From NCBI RefSeq assembly GCF_016801865.2, contig NC_068938.1:191229409-191293408 (forward strand): a stretch of 64,000 bases of DNA, in the 5' to 3' direction. The DNA is from Culex pipiens pallens. Taxonomy: Eukaryota; Arthropoda; Insecta; Diptera; Culicidae. This document shows positions 34,652 to 45,125 of the stretch, in pieces. The stretch's first letter is position 1; the number at the start of each line of letters is the position of its first letter. A program made the translations under genes and the position numbers. The notes under the pieces are model-generated. The model had not been told where the DNA came from. It saw nothing but the letters and a program-made list of their open reading frames with translations, and ran no database searches.

Positions 34652-36956
34652 GGGTCATTCCATCTCAACTGTGCACGAAAAAGTGCAAATTTGAAAATTA
34701 CCCTCTCCGATCCTGCTCAAATTTGGCAGAGCTGTTGATACTAACAAAACATGCAAGAATTCCAAATTTCATCCAAATCGGACCACCCCCTCCATTTTTG
34801 TACCTCCCCAAAAAATCGACTTTTTGGTGATTTTTGACCAAACCTCCTAGTTTCAAACGGCGATAGCTCAGGAACCACAAATCTTAGAAGGTCGGTCTTA
34901 GACTCAATTTTGAAGGAAATTGGACGTAGAATCCATTTCCGTGATCAAAATTTTGATTAATTTATTTTTTCTACCTGTATTGCGCAATTGAAAACTTTAA
35001 ACGGCCGTATCTCAAAACACCCCAACTTATTTTTTTTATTTGACCTCACCATCGTGTTCCCCGGCCAATTTTACATAAGAATCACTTATCGACAGAAATG
35101 AATATGTTTCGTTCCAGAGATATCGAATTTTAAAGTTTTGTGTTTTCGAGATTACCTACATCAGCTTCATTTGCCGCATCTGCTAGAAGCACACAGGCGG
35201 GCTGATCAATAACTGCTACCTGGTGTTCTGGGAGATGATTGATTTAATTTATTTTTTTAAATTTTACGCAAATATTTATTCAAATGGCTAATAGGGGAAA
35301 TTCTCGTATGTTTGGCAGGTTAAGTCCTCGCTCCTAGTTTCGTCCAATTTGCTCATTTTCACTATTTAAACAACAAATTTTGCAAAACTTTCGATAGAAA
35401 CTTGCTTGTTCACTTCTTATTGAGCTATTTATCACTCGATTTCAGTTGAAAACGCTTTTAATCAGCTGTAATTGAATGCCAAAGCGCTGATATGGCAACA
35501 TTAGAGGAACGTTGGAATTAGATGCTGTTCCCCTACCTTGATCAATCTATTTTTGTGAAAGGAATATTTATTGGGTTATTTTGAATGCACCGTTTTTTAC
35601 GTGTTGCTAACCGTTTTAGAGTACCTCCTAGGCCATGACTAGGGCCTTTATCATGGGCGGTAGCAAAATAGTGTCATTCAGCAAAAACCCCAAAACCTGC
35701 TTTATTATTATTATTATTATTATAGTTTATTATTGACACTTTACCATAATTTGGCAAATCTGATTTATGGTTCAAAAGATTGATCATATTAAATCAATTT
35801 TTATATTGTGAGCCAGCTCCATTTGATTAAAAGATGATTTTGGTCAAGTTACATTTAATCCAAAAATAACCTTATACGTGAGGACAGCAGTTGTATTGTG
35901 TTCCAAGAATCCAAGAATGATAAAAGAAAAAAAAAACACTGTTGTTCGGAGGGTATCGAAATCATCGCAACTAAATATGGGGAATTAGCCGCAGATCAAA
36001 CTTTGTGATTTTCTTACATTTTTCAGTTTTATACTTTCCAGAAATCCTTTTTCTACTCCTTGTGATCGTTCTTCATTAGAGTACAACGTATCAACAAATT
36101 TTATTCATTTTAATTCATATGTTTTACTCAATAATGTATCGTGCACTTATTGTTCAGTGTTACTAACAAGATTAATTGCATTTTCCTGCTCGCTCCGTCG
36201 GAATCCAATTCTGCCCTTTACTGTGTGTCGTTATTGCTCTGTCCTGTGGGTTAGCACAGAAATTCACCTCATTCATTTTTTTGAGCAGATAAACATTCGA
36301 GATTAAACTCCAGGTTCCTACAGTGTTATACAGTTAATTTTTGCCCAATTTGATAAAGATTATTTATGATGAAATATTATTTCAATAAATGGTCAGGTAG
36401 TAGTTATTGATCAGCCCACCTGTGTGCTTCTAGCAGATGCAGCGAATGAAGCTCATGTAGGCAATTTCGAAAACACAAAACTTTAACATTCGATATCTCT
36501 GGAACGAAACATATTCATTTCTGTCGATAAGTGATTCTTATGTAAAATTGGCCGGGGAACACGATGGTGAGGTCAAATAAAAAAAAATAAGTTGGGGTGT
36601 TTTGAGATACGGCCGTTTAAAGTTTTCAATTGCGCAATACAGGTAGAAAAAAATAAATTAATCAAAATTTTGATCAAGGAAATGGATTCTACGTCCAATT
36701 TCCTTCAAAATTGAGTCTAAGACCGACCTTCTAAGATTTGTGGTTACTGAGCTATCGCCGTTTGAAACTAGGAGGTTTGGTCAAAAATCACCAAAAAGTC
36801 GATTTTTTGGGGAGGTACAAAAATGGAGGGGGTGGTCCGATTTGGATGAAATTTGGGATTCTTGCATGTTTTGATAGTATCAACAGCTCTGCCAAATTTG
36901 AGCAGGATCGGAGAGGGTAATTTTCAAATGCTGTTCCGCTTCAGATGGAATGACCC
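34652..36956. mobile_element. 2.3-kb foldback element with about 565-bp inverted arms
   Basis: Left arm 34652-35222 begins GGGTCATTCCATCT; right arm 36394-36956 is its inverted copy and ends AGATGGAATGACCC. The arms are very similar along their whole length (for example GCTGATCAATAACT and GAAACATATTCATTTCTGTC occur in both). AAAA lies directly outside each end (34648-34651, 36957-36960), a possible 4-bp TSD. The 1.17-kb centre has a TTATTATTATTA microsatellite (about 35702-35722) and no transposase frame. Confidence 0.87.
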
Positions 36957-36960
36957 AAAA

Positions 36961-37700
36961 GTTAATATCAAGTTTTTCAATTTACATTTCAAATATTGTG
37001 GATTTTTTTTTTTCAAATTTATTGTTTTTATGCATTAATTTCTTAAAATCCTTGAATTTCACGGGATTTCGCAGAAATTTTGAAATTTCAAGAATTACAC
37101 GCTGTCCGCAAAATCGTGAAATTTCACTAGCCCTAGCCAAATTTGGCCAGTTTTTCACAACTTAGTAGGAACATTGTTGTTAAAGCCAGAGTTAGAATTG
37201 GTGGAGTCGAGTCTTTTTCAGGATTTGTAGCTGAAGTCGAGGTCTCTAAATATGTCATTTTCTGAAACCTTCGTTGGAATCTTTTCCAAGAGATCATCCC
37301 ACTGGGTCGCTACAACCTAATAAAAGCACCACCCAACAAGTCTCTGTTGTGAATAAAGCGAGTTTGCAGCTCGCTAGTAGCACCCTTTTTTGCGGCCCGG
37401 TATTTGTTTGTCAAGCGCTTCTGTATGGCTTCCTCATCATCATCGCGCCTCATCCTGCTTTGCTCTGGGCACAAATGGTGATCCTTCTCTCAACGAGAGC
37501 TGCTGGTGCTCCACCGGTTTGTTTGAGGTTAGACACCAAATATTGGCGCGTTCTGTTGTGTTGAGCTCAACTTTGCCTAGCGGTATGGTATTCAAATTTT
37601 TGGCAGGTACGAAGTGACGAAGGACGTGATTGTAGCGAAAATGAGGCTGACAAAGTTTGCACAATACGGCGATTACGGACGATTATGTGAAGGGATGACT
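36961..37700. other. Intronic DNA next to frizzled exon 1, no gene recognised
   Basis: 36960-37200 is AT-rich with several AATTTCACG words; 37200-37700 is GC-richer. Frames of 74-96 codons overlap on both strands with no domain. Confidence 0.4.
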
Positions 37701-37708
37701 TTTTTGTA

Positions 37709-37714
37709 ACTCAC
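37709..37714 (-). other. fz: Splice donor of frizzled coding exon 1
   Basis: On the minus strand the exon reads ...GGGGGAAAG followed by GTGAGT, a consensus insect 5' splice site. Frizzled homology stops exactly at the preceding GGK, and the in-frame continuation (13 codons, then stop) has no family similarity. The junction is phase 0. Confidence 0.88.
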
Positions 37715-38428
37715 CTTTCCCCCAACGGTCAGCTGATAGCCCATGATGGTCGGCGCTTTCAACTGTACTGGACAGATAAATCCAAGGTCTCGATGAACGT
37801 TGACCATGTTGTTCCCGCTGGGAATCATCGCCGAGTGCTGACTGCTGCCGGCCGCTCCAGCTCCCTGGTTCTTCCTGGGCACCTGATGCGGCTTGGTGGT
37901 GTGCATGGCACTCGTAGGCATTGGCGTACTCTCCGAGGAGTTGTTCTGGGAGACGCATAGTTCCTTGCCGTCTTCGGGGAACTTGGAGCACTCTAGGTTC
38001 TCCGGCCACTGGAAGTCGAACGTCCGCATGATGGTTTCGCAGACCCGGGCTGATTCGCACAGCGATCGACAGGGTGGGATTGGGTAGTTGAGGATCGTGC
38101 AGACTGGAGCGTACAGGGTGCAGAGGAAGAACTTGAGGTCCGGACTGCAGTCGATTTTGACGAGCGGGATAAACTGGTGAACCTCGAGGGCGGCTTCTTC
38201 CTGTTTGGTGTGTCCGATCAGGTTCGGCATAATGGTCTTGTTGTACTGGATGTCCGTACAGAATGGGATTGTGATGGGTTCGCAGCGATTGTGGTGTTGG
38301 AAGTCGTCCACGCTAATGCTGGACACTTCATGACCCCCGAAGGTCTCCTGTTGCTGAATGGATAATCCGACGTTTGCATAGCTCAACAGCAGGACAACAG
38401 CCCTTAACATGAAACACACTTTTGCCAT
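37715..38428 (-). CDS. fz: frizzled, first coding exon (partial: signal peptide, Wnt-binding CRD, linker)
   Basis: Frizzled is a seven-pass plasma-membrane receptor that binds Wnt through an extracellular cysteine-rich domain and acts in planar polarity and canonical Wnt signalling. This exon encodes 238 residues. Residues 1-23 form a signal peptide (MAKVCFMLRAVVLLLSYANV...). The CRD covers about 44-163 and has all ten cysteines (49, 57, 94, 103, 110, 120, 124, 130, 147, 158). The family signatures YNKTIMPNLIGHTKQEEA, PPCRSLCESARVC and WPENLECSKFP are present. N-glycosylation sequons lie at 63 (NKT) and 162-165. A Ser/Thr/Pro-rich linker follows, then GYQLTVGGK, matching the fz juncture before the transmembrane part. 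I chose the ATG at 38428 (A at -3, G at +4) because the frame upstream reaches only a GTG. The exon ends in phase 0 at a GTGAGT donor. The seven-transmembrane region and C-terminus are not in the window. Paralogy to fz rather than fz2/3/4 is judged from memory of the family. Confidence 0.95.
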
Positions 38429-39562
38429 TTTTTGCCTTCCCGAGCAATCCCACACCCCTTAACACCCTCTTTCACGTATGCTCTTTTGTATTGCTCTTAA
38501 CTTTATTAAGCTCTTCACACAGAGCGCTTCCCGGTGTTATTTTAACACGCACACATCCACTTGCTCTCTTCAGCTAAATGCAATAAACAACACAGACATC
38601 ACAAGAGATCACGTAGAGCCGCGCGCGCGATGATTCTCAACACCAATACACACACACCCAGTTGATGCCGCTGCTTTCTTTTGTACTGCGCCGCCTGCTG
38701 CGTGTGTTATATTTTTAGACCCGCGCGCTCTCACTCACACCACTGCGCCACGCACCGCAAGGCCTACTGGCTCGTAATTTACCAACATTCTACTCTTCAG
38801 CCAGCACTCCCAAAGTGCAATGAAAACCCGATCTCCGCTCACACTTCACTTCACCCGAAGTCGGCGAACATTCACCCCCAAACGGCTCCTTCGAACGATG
38901 TGTGTTTATTCTCGCGGCATCTGGTGTCGGCTGCTTCAGGGCCTTCTGCGACCTCTCACATGTTGACAAATGCCAGACACTCGCTACTCAGTTATCACTC
39001 ACTTGCCGACGACCGACCGCGACTCGCTTGCTTTGATCTTCGCCGACACCGCGTCTATTGCTTATCTACCGCGCGCTTATCAATCGCTAGCGAAACAATA
39101 CCGTCAATTAATTAGATGACGTTACACCACCACCAACAACCGACAAACAAAAGAAGCAGCAAACACAAAACGGAAATTCCAGCGCCCGGCGACACAACAA
39201 AAACACGATCCACAAACCCGCAGTTCCGACGGCGAAAGCGTCCGAAATACAACTAAAGACAAGTGGCACTCGCAGACAGACACAGAGCAGGAGCACTGAC
39301 AGTTGCGCAAGGTTCGGCTGTGTTCCCATCATCTCTGCCCAAAAAACGCAGCAACCGATGACGACCGACCGACGGGTTTCGGGCTGTTCTCGCAGCACGG
39401 GTTCATCTGCTCTGTGCGCGCTTCCTTTCTCGGAGAAGAAGTTATTTTGGGGTTGTATTGGTGCGAGCGGAGGTTGTAAACAATTTGGGTTTTTAGGAGG
39501 AGGAGGAGGAGGCGGTGAGCAAGTGTGAGCGCAAGTGGATGAGGGAGAGGGGAACGTCAAAA
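38429..39562 (-). promoter_or_regulatory. fz: Putative frizzled 5' UTR / promoter region
   Basis: This stretch directly upstream of the frizzled start is clearly GC-richer than the surroundings and contains CA-rich runs, GCGCGC motifs (near 38621 and 38717) and CpG-containing sequence, as expected near an insect promoter. A TCAGTG initiator-like hexamer occurs on the minus strand at 39299-39294, but without a convincing TATA box or DPE, so no start site is called. Plus-strand open frames here (for example 38681-39115) have biased composition and no family similarity, and are read as chance. Confidence 0.45.
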
Positions 39563-39731
39563 GGGACCATCCATAAACCACGTGGACACTTGGGGGGAAG
39601 GGGGGGGGTATGGCGATTGTCCACGATCCATACAAAAAAGTTTTTTTTTTGTATGAACAATTGTCCACGAGGGGGGGGGGGGGGGGTAACAGATTGCCAA
39701 AAAAGTGTCCACGTGGTTTATGGATGGTCCC
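39563..39731. mobile_element. 169-bp hairpin MITE upstream of frizzled
   Basis: Ends GGGACCATCCATAAACCACG...(TGGACACTT) at 39563-39591 and the exact inverted copy at 39703-39731 form 29-bp TIRs. The centre has G runs and an inverted pair around a T run (ATACAAAAAAG / TTTTTGTAT). AAAA lies outside both ends. No coding capacity. Confidence 0.92.
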
Positions 39732-40129
39732 AAAACTGGTTTGACAACAAAAGGAGCACTTGTTGACGGAGTTAACTGGTTGGGACTCTGGTGGAGAAAG
39801 ATGGAACTGAAGTTGTTAGGTTGGTGTCTTGACTTAATTTAACTAGATCAGTTGAATGGATTTGGTCGATGAGGACTGGATAATGCAAGGAGGTGGTGTA
39901 TCTAGATTAGTAAGATATCTACGATAACAAACAATCCATCTGGTGGTCAGTAGCTTAATCGTCTACTAAAATAAAGATATCACTAATGTGGGTTTATTGT
40001 AGTTATTGCACGAAGTGGTTCTTGTCAAAACTATGAAACTGCTGCGATTTTTGTAAGTTTCATTCAAAAAACACAGAGGGATGATTGAAATATATAACAT
40101 AGTATTGATATCATTTGGAATCAGCACTA
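39732..40129. other. Non-repetitive upstream/intergenic DNA, nothing recognised
   Basis: No frame, repeat or RNA gene supported. Confidence 0.4.
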
Positions 40130-40498
40130 CACAGCAAAAAATCCGATGGTAAAATCGCATGCAAAAGCATGCACATCACCTTCGTCAAAATAAACACTTA
40201 ATATTACACACTGCATGTACAATTTTTGAAACACACAAAAAAAAGTTGCAACCGACGGGATTCAAACCCAGCACCAACAGTAAGGACTGGCGCCTTAGCC
40301 CATTCGGCCATCAGACCGATGAAAATCTGTAAGGATAAACGCATATATGAGCTTGACATTTCGGTCAAGTAGGTTTCCCATACTGATGGGCTACATATTT
40401 CAGAGTGTAAAATCACATAAAATTGCATAAAATAATGCAATATTTATTTTACACCCAGGCCTTTTACACGCAGCTGGATTACTACTTTTTTAGCTGTG
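40130..40498. mobile_element. TA-flanked TIR element carrying a tRNA-like Pol III unit
   Basis: Left CACAGCAAAAAA and right TTTTTTAGCTGTG (inverted CACAGCTAAAAAA) are flanked by TA at 40128-40129 and 40499-40500. Inside, on the minus strand, lies a tRNA-like module with A box TGGCCGAATGG (40310-40300), B box GGTTTGAATCC (40268-40258) and a T8 terminator (40244-40237). So a cut-and-paste style element holds a SINE-like unit. Confidence 0.75.
40237..40320 (-). other. tRNA-like sequence with Pol III A and B boxes (not an intact tRNA)
   Basis: D-arm and T-loop elements are clear (TGGCCGAATGG; GGGTTTGAATCCC), but the seven bases before the A box (GGTCTGA) do not pair with those after the T arm (CGGTTGC). 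It cannot fold as a functional tRNA. The T8 run just downstream would end Pol III transcription. Best read as a tRNA-derived SINE head or a tRNA pseudogene related to the type II (Ser/Leu-like) D arm. Confidence 0.65.
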
Positions 40499-40633
40499 TA
40501 AGAAATAAACTGTTAGTACAAATTATGTGAAGATGTATGAGTATAAAATGCTTTAAAAACAAAAAGAAAAAGAAAATTTTCTTAAGTATTTTATTGTGAT
40601 GTTTTGCAGTTTCTGTTCATTTTTTAATTTTTT

Positions 40634-41553
40634 GTTTCTTGTTTCTTGTTTCTTGTTTCTTGTTTCTTGTTTCTTGTTTCTTGTTTCTTGTTTCTTGTTT
40701 CTTGTTTCTTGTTTCTTGTTTCTTGTTTCTTGTTTCTTGTTTCTTGTTTCTTGTTTCTTGTTTCTTGTTTCTTGTTTCTTGTTTCTTGTTTCTTGTTTCT
40801 TGTTTCTTGTTTCTTGTTTCTTGTTTCTTGTTTCTTGTTTCTTGTTTCTTGTTTCTTGTTTCTTGTTTCTTGTTTCTTGTTTCTTGTTTCTTGTTTCTTG
40901 TTTCTTGTTTCTTGTTTCTTGTTTCTTGTTTCTTGTTTCTTGTTTCTTGTTTCTTGTTTCTTGTTTCTTGTTTCTTGTTTCTTGTTTCTTGTTTCTTGTT
41001 TCTTGTTTCTTGTTTCTTGTTTCTTGTTTCTTGTTTCTTGTTTCTTGTTTCTTGTTTCTTGTTTCTTGTTTCTTGTTTCTTGTTTCTTGTTTCTTGTTTC
41101 TTGTTTCTTGTTTCTTGTTTCTTGTTTCTTGTTTCTTGTTTCTTGTTTCTTGTTTCTTGTTTCTTGTTTCTTGTTTCTTGTTTCTTGTTTCTTGTTTCTT
41201 GTTTCTTGTTTCTTGTTTCTTGTTTCTTGTTTCTTGTTTCTTGTTTCTTGTTTCTTGTTTCTTGTTTCTTGTTTCTTGTTTCTTGTTTCTTGTTTCTTGT
41301 TTCTTGTTTCTTGTTTCTTGTTTCTTGTTTCTTGTTTCTTGTTTCTTGTTTCTTGTTTCTTGTTTCTTGTTTCTTGTTTCTTGTTTCTTGTTTCTTGTTT
41401 CTTGTTTCTTGTTTCTTGTTTCTTGTTTCTTGTTTCTTGTTTCTTGTTTCTTGTTTCTTGTTTCTTGTTTCTCTTGTTTCTTGTTTCTTGTTTCTTGTTT
41501 CTTGTTTCTTGTTTCTTGTTTCTTGTTTCTTGTTTCTTGTTTCTTGTTTCTTG
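40634..41553 (+). repeat. (GTTTCTT)n heptamer minisatellite, about 131 copies
   Basis: Almost perfectly homogeneous 7-mer over 920 bp with a single two-base disturbance near 41472 (CTCTTG). All three plus frames and one minus frame are open (327-363 codons), a property of the unit and not a gene. Confidence 0.98.
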
Positions 41554-41620
41554 GTTTTTTGCTTTTTTGCTTTTTTGCTTTTTTGCTTTTTTGCTTTTTT
41601 GCTTTTTGCTTTTTTGCTTT
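41554..41620 (+). repeat. (GCTTTTTT)n octamer repeat
   Basis: Units of GC plus six T follow the GTTTCTT array directly; one unit is a base shorter. Probably derived from the neighbouring array. Confidence 0.9.
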
Positions 41621-44290
41621 AGGGAAACTTTGTCCATCGAAACTTTTCCACTAATTCTATCTATCAGTCTAACTCCAAGGATAACCTCACCTCTGATTTG
41701 GATTCACAATTTTACGATTGTTTCTCTGACTGTCTAGCTTAGTTTTAAGGGAACAACATCTGAAATGCCATGACCCCTCTCCAAAAATTGTACTGCCCAA
41801 TAAAGGCGACCAAAACATGCTCCCAGAACATCTGTACTACTGTAAACTTAATTATTTAAGAGCGCACTAAAAATTTGTACCCCAACTTAATGAGTGCCCA
41901 ATAAAAAATATTATTTATGGCAAGCTACCAGTCCACACAGGTCTATCTCTGAAGCTCCATTTCATCAGTGGTCGTCGCCTTCGGCGGTACGACTCATCTC
42001 AAAACTTTTGTAGTGCAAATTTAGAGCAAAATTTACTGTCCGGGGGGAACATTTCCTGCAAAACTTTAATAAATTTACAGCTGTTGTTGGGGGGCGAAAC
42101 AAGTCCGAATGAGTGATTTTATTGCACGTGGCTTCCACCAACATAACCGCTCAGTGGAATCAATTACCGAAAGGCATTATGCGAGGGAGCCCTGTTGTCC
42201 AATAAAAGGCTAATTATTTCCAATTTTACATCATCCGCCGTCAACGACTGCTTTGTAAGACTTGTCCCGCCATTTTCGTATATGACATTATTTGGTGTGG
42301 CTCTTTTGGTTGGATTTTACGATCTGCCACCACGTCATTGTTTGCGAAAAGACCTCCGCACAGTGGGATTCGATTTTTGGTCATCTTGATTGAGCTTAAG
42401 AATTGCTCTTATTGGTTCTTTATAAAAAGATTTGTAAAAATATCTTAAATTTTTAATGGTCTGTTGAAAATGGATTTTTTTTTGAAAATTTATTTCAATC
42501 CCAATGTGCCAAACACTGATGATTCAACTCAGTAGGTCATGCGATAAAAGTTGGCAAATTTGGGACCTTCTCCAAGAGCCCGCCACTTTCATGGCCTACC
42601 GCGATAATCGCGAGAGATGGAATGCTTTATGATTCATTGACTACTTGATGTCCACGGTGCCGTGTGAGTCGCACGAGGGGACAGCAGGACATAAATGACC
42701 TGTTCGCAGTCAACTACCCGCCCTGAGATGGCTCGAGGGGATTCCATGGCCTTATTTGGGGTACTGTAATTAACTGTTTTGATTGGGCTGGTAATTATCG
42801 TGCCTTCGGTGGCCTGTATGACTAATTTGATGGAATTTATGATCAAAATATCGGGACATTGAATTTGAAGATTTTGTCACAAATATTTGTTAAACGTTAA
42901 ACTTTTGGATATTTTTATGAAATATTTCAAGCAAATATTGTTAGATAACCACAGGTGATCAACGCGAATCAATCTTCAAAAGGTGAACATGTCATAATCG
43001 CTCAAGTTCGAAAATTAAAACCTCCTTTCAACTCCAAACGCCGACGACAGTGACCTGACCCTATCTGATAAATGTCCCAAACAACTTCATTTGCCCCAGA
43101 GCAACGCCAAATTTTTCCCAAACAAATTAGTCTATGTCAAGCGAGTTCAACGGACCTTCCATCATCTAGTCAGCTGTGAGCTCCAACGGTGTCAACGCCG
43201 GCTAGATTTGAACAAATGACCAATTAATAGCTTCAGCTGAATCGAGGTCGCAACCCATGAATGAACCAAGGACTTCACATGTGTGAGTACGCCAAGTTCT
43301 CCGGGGAGTTGCGCTGATTAAGCCGCGGCGATAAGCTACCCCGTTGAAGTACACGGTAGCTCAAGATCTGGCGAGACCCCCTAACCAAGTGTCTTCGAAT
43401 CCGCTTGAACGAATTGAATCGCCATCAATCATATTTTTCACTTTCGTTTACGCTTGCAACATTTGCTTGGCGCGACTCAGTCAGCAGATTCGGTTGATTT
43501 GACAGGTGGTGGCCGGTGGGCAAAACGTTTTGGTCAATCAGCTGTGGTGTGGTTTGGCGTCCTGTAGGGCAATTAAAATGATACATGGAGCGGTTTTGAG
43601 TGATTGAGCTGGTTGAGCTATGATCAAACTTTTCAGATATTTTGCGCACCAATTTGTCCCTGTCCAAATAACGATTCGGGGATAACAGTGAGTGGTTATT
43701 GGGTTGCGGGTTTGAATTTGAAATGGTGAGTTCAAGTTGACAAGGTGTATGTATAACCAGAGATTTAACATCATGTTTGTCTGGTTAGATAATAATACTG
43801 CATCGAAATTTTTTTTTATGTTTGAAAATAAAAACGTCCTTCACTCCATCACTTACTGTTTGATTCATGCACATTTATTCTCACCCTCTAAACTACACTA
43901 CACTACAATTCGATGCCAGTGTGCTCATTTGCACTAAGCTTGCTAGTTTTCCTATCTAAATTGAACAAGAGAGCACACGGGCATCGAATTGCTGATAGTC
44001 ACTGCCTTTTTACTCGTTTTCACTTACTTATTGTCATTTTTACTCACTCATTCGGTTTCAAATTCACCTTCCTTTATCTCTCACTCAATCATTTTTATTT
44101 AATCTCACTTTCTTGGTTTTGTTGTAGTTTTTACTAGTAAACGTTTCTCAAAGTGAGAGGGATGAAACAAATTGTAGAATTTAATTTGGTAACTTAAAAA
44201 ATAGATTTGCATTCCCTTATTTTGTTTAAAACATGAAAAGTTTAAGTTAATTTTTGCAAAAAAAAATCCTGAAAAGTGCCTAGGTTGTTT
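41621..44290. other. Non-repetitive upstream/intergenic DNA, no gene recognised
   Basis: Balanced to AT-rich DNA with short frames only (up to 80 codons), none recognisable. 43830-44120 already contains scattered CACTCA words leading into the ACTC repeat. Confidence 0.4.
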
Positions 44291-44299
44291 ATGGACTTC

Positions 44300-44700
44300 T
44301 AGACTACCTCACTTTTTCTCGCTTACCTCTTACTTATTCACTCAATCACTCACTCGCATACTAATTTACTCACTAACACACTAATTCACTCACTCACTAA
44401 CTTACTTACCCACTAACTATCTCACTCACTCATTCATTCACATACTCACTCACTAACTCACTCATTCACTCATTCACTTACTTACTTACTAACTCACACA
44501 CTCACTCATTCACTCACTCACTCACTCATTCACTCACTCACTCACTCACTCACTCACTCACTCACTCACTCACTCATTCACTCACTCATTCACTCACTTA
44601 CTTACTAACTCACACACTCACTCACTTACTCACTCAATATCTTTCTCACCAACTAACCAAATGACTCACTCACTCACTTACTCGCTGACTAATTCCTTCA
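44300..44700 (+). repeat. (ACTC)n tetranucleotide repeat, degenerate
   Basis: CACTCACTCATTCACTCAC-type units, purest at about 44505-44600, with CTTACTAAC and ATTC variants outside. The complementary GAGT/GTGA words appear at 47880-48240, on the other side of the 45126-47865 element. Confidence 0.92.
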
Positions 44701-45125
44701 CTTTGACTTGATCTGAGCCAATTGTTTCCTTTTTTAAATATTACTTGGCACAACATTAGTTTGGCTTGCTTCGGTAACTCAACTCTCAGTAGGAAAATTT
44801 TAGCAAATTCGACTCATTTTCAACAGTTTTGGCTCGGGCTCAAAGAACAACTGTTTGCGAGGCATAACTTTTTTTTAAGTCTATCCACAATTTAAATTAT
44901 AAAACAAATAGTGAAACAAAATTCATTATAATCAAAAATAATTCACAATTTTTTTAATTCAGTGAACAATTAATTTATAAAAACTAAAAAAGTTAAAAAA
45001 AGCCTTGCATGTTTTTGAATTATTTGAAAAGACAAAATATGTTGCAGGAATCATGAAATCACTTTTTATGACCATTTTTTTTATTACAATTCGAGAATAT
45101 GAGTAAACTAATAACTAAAAACTAA
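44701..45125. other. AT-rich spacer, nothing recognised
   Basis: No frame, repeat or RNA gene supported. Confidence 0.4.

Larger units (their letters stand above)
1..37708 (-). other. fz: Presumed frizzled first coding intron (incomplete, >37.7 kb)
   Basis: Inference: the donor at 37714 opens an intron running to lower coordinates, and no frame in 1-37708 encodes the expected seven-transmembrane domain or KTxxxW tail. The rest of the gene therefore lies beyond the left edge. A very long intron after the CRD exon is known for Drosophila fz. The interval is AT-rich and packed with the repeats listed separately. GC-richer non-repetitive islands sit at about 2.0-3.0, 6.4-7.2, 8.3-9.9, 10.6-11.8, 16.5-17.6, 22.7-24.3, 30.1-31.3 and 37.2-37.7 kb. 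Confidence 0.7.

Noticed and set aside
37673..37714. Frizzled frame continuing to a stop at 37673
   Set aside because: These 13 codons follow a GTGAGT donor exactly where family similarity ends; they are intron.
38429..38455. Extension of the frizzled frame upstream to a longer N-terminus
   Set aside because: The upstream first codon is GTG, while the ATG at 38428 has good context and opens directly into a signal peptide.
38681..39115. 144-codon plus-strand frame opposite the frizzled promoter
   Set aside because: No family features; explained by GC-rich composition with few stops.
39294..39299. Frizzled transcription start at a TCAGTG initiator
   Set aside because: No supporting TATA or DPE at the right spacing; the hexamer is common by chance.
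40237..40320. Functional tRNA gene
   Set aside because: Acceptor strands do not pair; only the Pol III boxes and T loop are preserved.
40596..41737. Frames of 327-363 codons (LVSCFLF repeats) and a 337-codon minus frame
   Set aside because: Products of the GTTTCTT heptamer; three plus frames open together is the hallmark of a simple repeat.
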